A DNA stretch of 6,409 nucleotides from Gammaproteobacteria bacterium. Its GTDB lineage: Bacteria > Pseudomonadota > Gammaproteobacteria > UWMA-0217. Positions 1 to 5,531 of this stretch are shown here, in pieces (within the stretch, counting starts at the first letter, position 1; the number at the start of each line of letters is the position of its first letter). The translations under genes and the position numbers were made by a program. The stretch spans positions 1 through 6,409 of the forward strand of contig JALVPS010000106.1 in the NCBI GenBank assembly GCA_027031685.1. The letters are read 5' to 3'. A model generated the notes under the pieces. It did no database searches. It was given only the letters and a program-made list of their open reading frames with translations, and was not told the DNA's origin.

Positions 1-522
1 GTAGTGGATGGCGCGGTCGGTGAACAGGCTGGCGAAGCAGCGCCTGCAGGCGTCCAACAGGGCGGCGTCACCCTTGATGTTGAGGTAGGTGTCCTGCTGG
101 CCGGCAAAGCTGGCCGTGGGCAGATCCTCGGCGGTGGCCGAAGAGCGCACCGCCACGCTCATGTCCTCGCCGTACTCCTGCTGCAGCTTGTGGTAGGCGC
201 GCAGGATCTCGTCCCGCAGGTCGTCCGGCAGGCCGGCGCCGTACACGATCTCCCGCGCCCGGTGGCCGCGCCGCGCCAGGTCCTGCACATCGTCCGGATC
301 CAGCCCGTCCAGCGCCTCGTGCAGGGCATCCCAGGCACCGGCCACGTCCAGCACGTGGCGGTAGGCCTCGGCGGTGATGGCAAAGCCGTTGGGGATGAGC
401 ACACCCTTGGGTGTCAGCTCGCGGTACATCTCCCCCAGCGAGGCGTTCTTGCCCCCCACCAGGGGCACGTCGTCGATGGTCAGTTCCTCGAACCAGCGGA
501 CATAACGGCAGGAATCGCTCAT
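1..522 (-). CDS. ppsA: Phosphoenolpyruvate synthase, N-terminal part (3' end outside window)
   Basis: Converts pyruvate + ATP to PEP + AMP + Pi, the gluconeogenic/anaplerotic exit from pyruvate; a cytosolic enzyme. The window holds the first 174 codons of a protein that is usually about 790-800 residues, so only part of the N-terminal PEP/pyruvate-binding (ATP-grasp-like) domain is visible. Diagnostic motifs are VGGKNASLGEM at residues 22-32 and VRSSATAEDLPTASFAGQQ at 125-143, both hallmarks of the PEP synthase/PPDK family. The FEELTIDDVPLVGG start fits PEP synthase better than PPDK. The ATG at 522 is supported by GAGGAG at 528-533, five bases upstream, which overlaps the pdhC stop codon. The gap to pdhC is 9 bases, so the two genes are almost certainly cotranscribed and possibly translationally coupled. 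The phosphohistidine and PEP-binding domains cannot be checked here. Confidence 0.93.
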   Translation of the reverse strand, partial: MSDSCRYVRWFEELTIDDVPLVGGKNASLGEMYRELTPKGVLIPNGFAITAEAYRHVLDVAGAWDALHEALDGLDPDDVQDLARRGHRAREIVYGAGLPDDLRDEILRAYHKLQQEYGEDMSVAVRSSATAEDLPTASFAGQQDTYLNIKGDAALLDACRRCFASLFTDRAIHY

Positions 523-531
523 GGTTTCTCC

Positions 532-1773
532 TCAAGGGGCGGGCGTTGGAGGCGGTGTGTCCAATTCGTCGCCGGGCCGGGCCAGGCGCTCTCCCAGCCG
601 GGTCAGGAAGCGGGCCGCATCGGCACCATAGACCACACGATGGTCACAGGTAAGGGTGCACTCGCAACGACCGTCCGCCTGCTCGGCGGCCACCGCCAGG
701 ATGGCGGCCGCGCCCAGCGGCACGATGGCATCGAAGCGACTCACCACCCCGAAGGTGCCCAGGTTGGACAGGTAGAAGGTGGCGCCGCGGTAGTCCTCGG
801 CGACCAGGCGCTGCTGCGTGGCGAGCTGCTTGAGGCGGCCCCAGTCGGCGGCGAGCTCGGCCAGGGGGCGTTCCGCCACGTCACGCAGCACGGGAGTGAC
901 CAGGCCGCCGGGGATGTCCACCGCGATGCCCACGTCCACCCGTTCGCGCAGGGCCAGCCCGCGGGGCGTCCAGGCGGCGTTGAAATGGGGAAAGTCACGC
1001 ACCGTGAGGGCGCAGGCGCGCGCCAGCAGCAGGGTGAGCGACTGCCCACGCTGGCGGGCGGCGGCATGCAGCGATTGCAGCGGCAGGCGCGCGCTGACAC
1101 GGAAACTGGGGGTGTGCACGGTGGCCTGCATGCTGTCGGCCACCGCACGGCGCATGGCGGTGGCCACCTGCAGCCGCCAGGGGGGGCCGGCGTCCAGGTC
1201 GGGCAGGGGCGGCTGCAGGGCCGCCGCCAGCACCTCGGCGGCGTGGATGCGGCCGTCGGGCCCAGGCGTCACCTGCGCCAGGTCGATGCCCAGGTCCCGG
1301 GCCAGGGCCCGGGCATAGGGAGAGGCGCGTCCGGCCTCGGCCGCGGGCGGCGGGGTGGCCGCGGGGGGCACCGACGACGGGGCGGGCGCGGCCTGCGCCG
1401 TTGCCGCTGCCCTACCCTCAGCCGGCCTGGACTCGGGTGCAGCCGCCTGTGTCTCGGCCTCTGCCATCTGCGAGGCGGATGCCGACTTCTCGGCGGCCTC
1501 GCCGGCACCGCCGGACGCGCCGGCCAGGGCCTCCTCGCGGCTGGCGGCGATCCAGCCGATGATCTCGCCCACCGGGATGTCGCGGCCCGGCTCGGCCAGG
1601 TGACCGGCCAGCCAGCCTTCGTCGAAGGCCTCCACCTCCATGATGGCCTTGTCGGATTCCACTTCGGCCAGCACGTCGCCCTTGTGCACGGCGTCGCCGG
1701 GCTGTTTCTTCCAGCCCACCAGGCGTCCGGTCTGCATGGTGTCGGACAGGGCGGGCATGCGGATGGGTTTCAT
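532..1773 (-). CDS. pdhC: Pyruvate dehydrogenase E2, dihydrolipoamide acetyltransferase
   Basis: Core of the PDH complex: takes the acetyl group from E1 on a lipoyl arm and passes it to CoA. 413 residues. Domains in order: one lipoyl domain (about 1-77) with the lipoylation motif ESDKA, Lys42; an Ala/Pro/Glu-rich flexible linker (about 80-148); a peripheral-subunit-binding domain (about 150-185, SPYARALARDLGIDL); and a catalytic acetyltransferase domain (about 198-405) with SNLGTFGV and CDHRVVYG. His378 is the catalytic His. The usual Asp four residues later is Tyr382 (codon TAT, 628-630), so the motif reads DHRVVYG rather than DHRxxDG. From memory, cyanobacterial and plastid PDH E2 share this Tyr and the RFDAI segment. 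The ATG at 1773 overlaps the pdhB stop (ATGA) and has GGAGG at 1780-1784. A 2-oxoglutarate or branched-chain E2 is less likely given the PDH-type E1 genes. Confidence 0.93.
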   Translation of the reverse strand: MKPIRMPALSDTMQTGRLVGWKKQPGDAVHKGDVLAEVESDKAIMEVEAFDEGWLAGHLAEPGRDIPVGEIIGWIAASREEALAGASGGAGEAAEKSASASQMAEAETQAAAPESRPAEGRAAATAQAAPAPSSVPPAATPPPAAEAGRASPYARALARDLGIDLAQVTPGPDGRIHAAEVLAAALQPPLPDLDAGPPWRLQVATAMRRAVADSMQATVHTPSFRVSARLPLQSLHAAARQRGQSLTLLLARACALTVRDFPHFNAAWTPRGLALRERVDVGIAVDIPGGLVTPVLRDVAERPLAELAADWGRLKQLATQQRLVAEDYRGATFYLSNLGTFGVVSRFDAIVPLGAAAILAVAAEQADGRCECTLTCDHRVVYGADAARFLTRLGERLARPGDELDTPPPTPAP

Positions 1774-2783
1774 GACGAACCTCCCGTGGGCTCGGTGGCG
1801 GGGGCCTGGCCCAGCACGGCGCGGGCGGCCGCCTCGATGGTGCTGGGGCGAGGGATGGTCAGGGCTTCCAGGGTGCCGTTGTAGGGGGTGGGCATGTCCA
1901 GGCCGGCCTCACGGCGCGGCGGTGCATCGAGGTGATAGAAGCAGCGCTCGGCGAGGCCCGCCACCAGCTCGGCGCCGGCCCCGGCAAAACCGCAGTCCTC
2001 CTCCACCACCAGCAGACGGTGGGTCTTCTGCACCGAGGCCACGCAGGTGTCCCAGTCCACCGGGCGCAGGCTGCGCAGGTCGATGACCTCCGCCTCGATG
2101 CCGCCGGCGGCCAGCCGCTCGGCGGCCTGCAGGGACAGGTCCACCATGCGCGAGTAGGTGACGATGGTCAGGTCGCGGCCGGGCCGGCGCAGCAGGGCAC
2201 GGTGCATGGGCGGCGGCGCGGCGCCTTCGTCCAGGGGGCCTTTGGTGAAGTAGAGCAGCTCGTGCTCCAGGACGATGACCGGCTCCTCGGCGCGAATGGC
2301 CTGGCGCAGCTGCCAGTAGGCGTCCTGCGGAGTGGCCGGCACGGCGATGCGCAGGCCGGGCACGTTCATGAGGGTGTGCTCCAGGCGCTGCGAGTGCTGG
2401 GCGGCCAGCTGCTTGGCGACGCCGCCGGGCATGCGCACCACCAGCGGCATGGGGAACTGGCCGCCGGCCATGAAGGGCACCTTGGCGGCCATGTTGATGA
2501 TGGCGTCCAGTGCCAAGAGGGAGAAATTGATGGTCATGATCTCCACCACCGGGCGCATGCCGATGAGGGCAGCGCCCACGCCCAGGCCGGTGAAGCTGCC
2601 CTCGGAGATGGGCGTGTCGCGCACGCGCCACTCGCCGTACCTGGCGTACAGGCCCTCGGTGACGCGGTAACTGCCACCATACAGGCCCACGTCCTCACCC
2701 AGGACGAAGACGCTGTCGTCCAGGGCCAGCTCGGCGTCCAGGGCCCGGTTGAGGGCCTGCCAGTAGAAGACCTCGTCGCTCAC
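1770..2783 (-). CDS. pdhB: Pyruvate dehydrogenase E1 component, beta subunit
   Basis: Beta subunit of the heterotetrameric thiamine-diphosphate pyruvate decarboxylase; with PdhA it decarboxylates pyruvate and reductively acetylates the E2 lipoyl group. 337 residues, a normal length. Visible features: LGEDVGLYGGSYRVTEGL at about 28-45; DTPISEGSFTGLG at about 56-68, containing Glu61, which fits the conserved glutamate that activates the thiamine ring; GGQFPMPLVVR and AQHSQRLE in the middle of the transketolase pyrimidine domain; and a C-terminal transketolase-C domain (VIDLRSLRPVDWDT, then VVEEDCGFAGAGAELVAGLAE). The frame is open well upstream inside pdhA, but the GTG at 2783 is the best start: it overlaps the pdhA stop as GTGA and follows GGGGAGG at a 7-base gap. 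From there the protein opens SDEVFYWQALNRALD, as family members do. Its stop overlaps the pdhC ATG by 4 bases. Confidence 0.94.
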   Translation of the reverse strand: MSDEVFYWQALNRALDAELALDDSVFVLGEDVGLYGGSYRVTEGLYARYGEWRVRDTPISEGSFTGLGVGAALIGMRPVVEIMTINFSLLALDAIINMAAKVPFMAGGQFPMPLVVRMPGGVAKQLAAQHSQRLEHTLMNVPGLRIAVPATPQDAYWQLRQAIRAEEPVIVLEHELLYFTKGPLDEGAAPPPMHRALLRRPGRDLTIVTYSRMVDLSLQAAERLAAGGIEAEVIDLRSLRPVDWDTCVASVQKTHRLLVVEEDCGFAGAGAELVAGLAERCFYHLDAPPRREAGLDMPTPYNGTLEALTIPRPSTIEAAARAVLGQAPATEPTGGSS

Positions 2784-3832
2784 AGCAGCACCTCCCCGCG
2801 GCGGTTGCAGTCCAGGGCCGCCCACGCATCGTCCAGGGTCGGCTCCGGGCTCTGTTCGGCAAAGCGCACGGCGTCCTCCACGGTGTCGGCCACGGCCTGT
2901 TGCAGGTCGGCCAGCGCGGTGTCGTCGAGATGACCGGCATCGCTGGCGTGGCGCGTGAGGGCGGCGATGCTGTCCGGTCCGGCAGCGGCCATTTCCGCCG
3001 CCGAGGGGTAATAGGGGAGGGTTTCGCGGATGGCCAGCTTGACCGGATCCTTCTCCTTGAAGGACTGCACCTCCACCTTGGGCCGATAGGTGCCGGGATC
3101 GGCCATGGAGTGGCCGCGGAAACGGTAGGTCTCGCACTCCAGCAGTTCCGGCCCGCCGCCGCTACGGATACGCTGCAGGGCCTCGCGCGTGGCGCGGTGC
3201 ACGGCCAATACGTCCATGCCGTCCACCCTGCTGGCGGCCATGCCATGCGCGCAGGCCCGCTTGTGCACCTCGGCCACGGCCGAGTGGCGGTGGATCTCGG
3301 TGCCGATCTGGTAGCGGTTGTTCTCGCACACGAACAGCACCGGCAGGCGCCACAGGGCGGCCATGTTGAGGGATTCGTGAAAGGTACCCTGGTTGACCGC
3401 GCCGTCCCCGAAGAAGCAGATGACCACGTCGTCCAGCTCGCGCATGGCGATGCCGTAGGCGATGCCGATGGCCACCGGATAGGTCTCGCCGACGATGGCG
3501 TAGCCGCCCATGAAGCGGCGCTCGGCATCGAACAGGTGCATGGAGCCGCCCATGCCGCGCGAACAGCCGTCGCGCCTGCCGAACAGCTCGGCCATGACGG
3601 CCCGCGGCGGGATGCCGCGCACCAGGGCATGCACGTGCTCGCGGTAGGTGGAGACGACATAGTCGCCGGGGTCGCTGGCACGGATCACGCCCACGGCCAC
3701 CGCCTCCTCACCGGGATAGAGATGTAGAAAGCCGGCGATATTGCCCTTCGTATATTCCTGCGCGGCACGCTCCTCGAAGGCACGCGCCAGGAGCATGTCG
3801 CGCAGCATGGTGAGCATGGTCTCGCGATCCAT
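2780..3832 (-). CDS. pdhA: Pyruvate dehydrogenase E1 component, alpha subunit
   Basis: Alpha subunit of the E1 pyruvate dehydrogenase; binds thiamine diphosphate and Mg2+. 350 residues, typical for bacterial heterotetrameric E1 alpha. The thiamine-diphosphate motif runs from GDG (142-144) to ENN (170-172). Other family marks are HLYPGEEAVAVG (about 37-48), STYREHVHAL (61-70), RAVMAELFG (77-85), GGSMHLF (95-101), and the YRFRGHSMADP loop (236-246) that contacts the active site. The STYREHVHAL and RAVMAELFG stretches resemble, from memory, cyanobacterial/plastid E1 alpha. The ATG at 3832 has a near-perfect GGAGGAGGT (3836-3844) upstream. The gene starts 46 bases after the AhpD-like gene and overlaps pdhB by 4 bases. 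An acetoin or branched-chain 2-oxoacid E1 alpha is the main alternative, but the E2 type and the adjacent ppsA favour pyruvate. Confidence 0.93.
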   Translation of the reverse strand: MDRETMLTMLRDMLLARAFEERAAQEYTKGNIAGFLHLYPGEEAVAVGVIRASDPGDYVVSTYREHVHALVRGIPPRAVMAELFGRRDGCSRGMGGSMHLFDAERRFMGGYAIVGETYPVAIGIAYGIAMRELDDVVICFFGDGAVNQGTFHESLNMAALWRLPVLFVCENNRYQIGTEIHRHSAVAEVHKRACAHGMAASRVDGMDVLAVHRATREALQRIRSGGGPELLECETYRFRGHSMADPGTYRPKVEVQSFKEKDPVKLAIRETLPYYPSAAEMAAAGPDSIAALTRHASDAGHLDDTALADLQQAVADTVEDAVRFAEQSPEPTLDDAWAALDCNRRGEVLL

Positions 3833-3855
3833 GGCACCTCCTCCGGTGGTCGCCG

Positions 3856-3878
3856 CCGGCGCGTTCAGGGCGCGCCGG
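3856..3878 (-). other. GC-rich inverted repeat in the cmd-pdhA gap
   Basis: Perfect 8-bp arms, ccggcgcg (3856-3863) and cgcgccgg (3871-3878), flank a 7-base loop. The repeat begins immediately after the stop codon of the AhpD-like gene and ends before the pdhA ribosome binding site. In the transcript it would form a strong hairpin, but no T-run follows on the minus strand, so it is not a standard intrinsic terminator. It may be an mRNA-processing or stability hairpin that sets different levels for the small upstream gene and the PDH genes. Function is inferred only. Confidence 0.5.
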
Positions 3879-4226
3879 TCAGCAGTTTTCGGGGCAGAAT
3901 TCGTCCACTGCCTGGTACAGTGGCGTCATGTACATGTAGGCCGGACCGCCGTGCATGATGACGGCCATGAAGCCGGCCTCGATGATCTCCTTGCGGGTGG
4001 CCCCGGCCTGCGCCGCCTGTTCCACGTGAAAGGCGATGCACCATTCGCACTGGGCGGCCACCGCCAGCCCCACGTTGATGAGCTCCTTCTGCTTCAGGTC
4101 CAGCGCCTTGCCCGTCTCGGCCTTCTTGAGAAAGCTGAGAAAGGCCTCCGTCTCGGTGGGAAATTCGCGGCGCAAGCGCTGCGTGAGCTCACCCACTTCT
4201 TGCAGGCGTTCTTTCATATAGGCCAC
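3879..4226 (-). CDS. AhpD-like / carboxymuconolactone decarboxylase family CxxC protein
   Basis: Small alpha-helical thiol protein of the CMD/AhpD-like superfamily; 115 residues from the chosen start. The active-site pattern is present: Glu48 (KQKELI), then Cys60-Glu-Trp-Cys63 and His67 (CEWCIAFHVEQA), matching the ExnCxxCxxxH arrangement of AhpD. A Gly-rich GFMAVIMHGGPAYMY follows. Such proteins usually act as disulfide reductases or peroxidase partners, and the CxxC makes this more likely than true carboxymuconolactone decarboxylase activity. The C-terminus ends CPENC, so two extra cysteines (111, 115) lie at the tail. The start is GTG at 4226, six bases after AGGAGGAG (4233-4240). An ATG at 4217 sits too far from that site, and in-frame starts further upstream (4268, 4307) lack one. 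First gene of the inferred operon with pdhABC and ppsA. Substrate unknown. Confidence 0.87.
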   Translation of the reverse strand: MAYMKERLQEVGELTQRLRREFPTETEAFLSFLKKAETGKALDLKQKELINVGLAVAAQCEWCIAFHVEQAAQAGATRKEIIEAGFMAVIMHGGPAYMYMTPLYQAVDEFCPENC

Positions 4227-4232
4227 GTCGGT

Positions 4233-4240
4233 CTCCTCCT
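4233..4240 (-). promoter_or_regulatory. Ribosome binding site selecting a GTG start
   Basis: AGGAGGAG on the minus strand, six bases before GTG at 4226. It decides the start of the AhpD-like gene: the protein opens MAYMKERLQ rather than with a 27-residue upstream extension, whose sequence (basic, low complexity) looks like untranslated leader. Confidence 0.75.
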
Positions 4241-4309
4241 TCGTTGCTGCAGATCCGGAAATGGCCATCCTAGCGCCACGGCGCGACGCCCCCTTGACTT
4301 TCGGCAACG

Positions 4310-4339
4310 AAAACGCGCGCGGCCCGCATGGCGGGCCGC
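4310..4339 (-). terminator. Probable weak rho-independent terminator after the DsrC-like gene
   Basis: Perfect 9-bp inverted repeat, gcggcccgc (4319-4327) and gcgggccgc (4331-4339), with a 3-base loop, starting 7 bases after the DsrC-like stop codon. On the minus strand the stem is followed by gcgcg and then TTTT (4310-4313). The T-run is short and set 5 bases off the stem, so termination may be partial. It marks the likely boundary between the DsrC-like transcript and the AhpD-like/pdh operon. Confidence 0.5.
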
Positions 4340-4346
4340 ATCACGC

Positions 4347-4877
4347 TCAGTAGGCGGTACCAAAATGGGGATCAGCGTCATTGATGAGCCGCGGCAGTTG
4401 CGCCAGCAGGTGGATGGTGAACACCGGCCCGTATGGAAACAGGCCGTACAGATACCTCTTGCCGCCCTTGTCCTTGAAGGCCTTGAGCAGAATGCGATAG
4501 ATGCGGTAGCCCTTGGTGCATTCGCCGGGCGAGAGCTGGCCGTACTTACACAGTTCCTTGTCCTTCTTTTCCTCTTCGGTGAGGCAGTCGGGATCGCTGT
4601 GGCAGCGAACCCAGTCCCAGTAGATCTTGGCCTGCAGGTAGCCAGGGTCTTCCATCTCGCAGCAGTGGCGGTAGAAATCGAGCAGGAAATGGATGACCTC
4701 CCAGTGCTTGTCGGTCAGTTCGATGCCGGCCTTCTCCGCGTTGGCCTTGATGCGCGCGTCCATCTCCTCGGGCGGGGTGTCGCGCACGATCACGGCCGGC
4801 GGGTATTCGCTGGGCGGCAGTTCGATGGGCTCGACGGCCTCGAGAATCGTTTCCAGTTTCTGGTCTCCTACGGGCAT
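4347..4877 (-). CDS. Divergent DsrC/TusE-family protein with cysteine-rich insertion
   Basis: 176 residues, against about 105-115 for DsrC or TusE. The family core is clear: GIELTDKHWEVIHFLLDFY at 51-69 (canonical ELTDEHWEVI) and GGKRYLYGLFPYGP at 138-151 (canonical KYLYELFPYGP). Three things differ. A stretch of about 50 residues before the core (PPSEYPPAVIVRDTPPEEMDAR) is unusual. The middle segment is some 35-40 residues longer than in DsrC and holds six cysteines at 72, 73, 92, 98, 110 and 120. The C-terminus ends DPHFGTAY and lacks both conserved DsrC C-terminal cysteines, so it cannot act as a DsrC-type persulfide/trisulfide carrier by the known route. DsrC homologues without these cysteines have been discussed as possible regulatory proteins (RspA). 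The start is ATG at 4877, seven bases after GAGGAG (4885-4890). A regulatory, metal-binding or alternative thiol role is possible; function unknown. Confidence 0.8.
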   Translation of the reverse strand: MPVGDQKLETILEAVEPIELPPSEYPPAVIVRDTPPEEMDARIKANAEKAGIELTDKHWEVIHFLLDFYRHCCEMEDPGYLQAKIYWDWVRCHSDPDCLTEEEKKDKELCKYGQLSPGECTKGYRIYRILLKAFKDKGGKRYLYGLFPYGPVFTIHLLAQLPRLINDADPHFGTAY

Positions 4878-4975
4878 GGGCAAGCTCCTCTGATTGTTCT
4901 GGAGGTAAGAATTGCGGCGCGGCGCGCGTCGCCGTGCAGGCAGTCTAGCCGCCGCCGGTGCGCGGCCGCCTTGAT
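4878..4975. other. Intergenic gap before the DsrC-like gene
   Basis: 98 bases, very GC-rich apart from the last 35 before the DsrC-like gene. It holds that gene's ribosome binding site (GAGGAG, 4885-4890). No convincing terminator for the DUF1931 gene and no clear sigma-70 promoter is visible; readthrough from the upstream gene is possible. Confidence 0.35.
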
Positions 4976-5422
4976 TTACAGCAGGATGGCGTAGATCTCC
5001 TCGACCTTTTCCCAGGCGGCCGTGTCCGGGTTTTTCAGCTTGGGATCGACGGTGCGGAACACCTTGGCCAGACTCATGGTAATGCCACCGGCCAGCTCCG
5101 GCAGGCGGGCCTCCAGGTCCTCGTGGTAGGACAGGTCCAGCATGGGCAGGCGCGCCAGGCTGGCCAGGATGTCGGCCACCGGGATCTCCTCGTTGAGGGC
5201 GCGGAACCGGTGCATGGACTCCTGCAGGCCCTTGGTGACCGGCACGTCGCGATACTCGATCACGTCACGCGCATTGGCCTTGGCGGTGGCCTGGGCCATG
5301 AGCAGCAGGTCGTACAGTTTCTGATTCACGAATTCGTCCAGGCGCTTGAGGTCGCTCTTGTCCACGTCGAGCGAGGCGGCCTCGCGGAAAAGGCGCTCGA
5401 ACTGGCTGATACCCATCACCAT
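4976..5422 (-). CDS. DUF1931 family protein with predicted histone-like fold
   Basis: 148 residues. It matches the DUF1931 family (Pfam PF09123), whose members from Aquifex and Thermus have been solved as single chains with a histone-like fold. Recognisable family stretches: FERLFREAASLDVDKSDLKR (about 8-27), LYDLLLMAQATAKANARDVI (about 36-55), VPVTKGLQES, LPELAGGI and DPKLKNP near the C-terminus. The whole length is covered, with a hydrophobic IYAILL end; no signal peptide or membrane segment. Molecular function is not established; the fold suggests DNA binding or protein dimerisation, but this is inference. The start is the ATG at 5422, seven bases after AAGGAG (5430-5435); a second ATG at 5416 is possible. 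An upstream in-frame TTG at 5455 has no ribosome binding site. Gaps of about 100 bases on both sides leave operon membership open. Confidence 0.88.
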   Translation of the reverse strand: MVMGISQFERLFREAASLDVDKSDLKRLDEFVNQKLYDLLLMAQATAKANARDVIEYRDVPVTKGLQESMHRFRALNEEIPVADILASLARLPMLDLSYHEDLEARLPELAGGITMSLAKVFRTVDPKLKNPDTAAWEKVEEIYAILL

Positions 5423-5531
5423 GGTTTTTCTCCTTGCTGTCGTATGGGGTGGCAAATCGGTCTGCAGGACCAGATGGGGCGGTCAAGAAGGAATATCAAC
5501 GGCACCAGCGAAAAAAATCCGCACCGCCGCC
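5423..5531. other. Intergenic gap between the cls-like and DUF1931 genes
   Basis: 109 bases. It holds a run of seven A on the plus strand (5511-5517; T on the sense strand) 14 bases after the cls-like stop codon, but only a weak 4-bp stem can be drawn before it. A TTGACC hexamer lies further along on the minus strand without a good -10 at normal spacing. The DUF1931 ribosome binding site AAGGAG is at 5430-5435. Confidence 0.35.

Larger units (their letters stand above)
4227..4346. other. Intergenic gap before the AhpD-like/pdh operon
   Basis: Between the DsrC-like stop and the AhpD-like GTG. It contains the hairpin at 4310-4339 and the ribosome binding site at 4233-4240. If the hairpin terminates, the operon promoter should lie in about 4241-4309. 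A TAGGAT (minus strand, about 4267-4272) resembles a -10 box, but no -35 hexamer sits at a normal distance, so no promoter is called. Confidence 0.4.

Noticed and set aside
628..630. Tyr in the E2 motif as evidence of a dead or degraded pdhC
   Set aside because: The frame is intact, the rest of the catalytic domain is conserved, and the same Tyr is recalled in active plastid-type E2 enzymes.
4..1884. Very long plus-strand open frame (626 codons) opposite ppsA, pdhC and the end of pdhB
   Set aside because: The opposite strand encodes three clearly homologous proteins. The plus-strand product is Gly/His/Gln-rich with no recognisable domain, the usual antisense shadow in GC-rich coding DNA.
1932..2933. 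Plus-strand open frame of 333 codons opposite pdhB and pdhA
   Set aside because: Antisense to unmistakable E1 beta and E1 alpha sequences; low-complexity composition with no domain.
4267..4272. TAGGAT as a -10 promoter element for the AhpD-like/pdh operon
   Set aside because: No -35-like hexamer at 16-18 bases upstream; a single hexamer match is not enough in this sequence.
4227..4307. 27-residue N-terminal extension of the AhpD-like protein
   Set aside because: The extension is basic and low-complexity, and has no Shine-Dalgarno at its start. AGGAGGAG at 4233-4240 lies inside it and points to the GTG at 4226.
3741..4994. Plus-strand open frame of 417 codons running across pdhA, the AhpD-like and DsrC-like genes and the gaps between them
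   Set aside because: It crosses several real minus-strand genes and non-coding gaps, shows no family motif, and has no supporting ribosome binding site.
5511..5517. Seven-base T-run (sense strand) after the cls-like stop as an intrinsic terminator
   Set aside because: Only a weak 4-bp stem with a 10-base loop can be drawn before it, so it is not called as a terminator.
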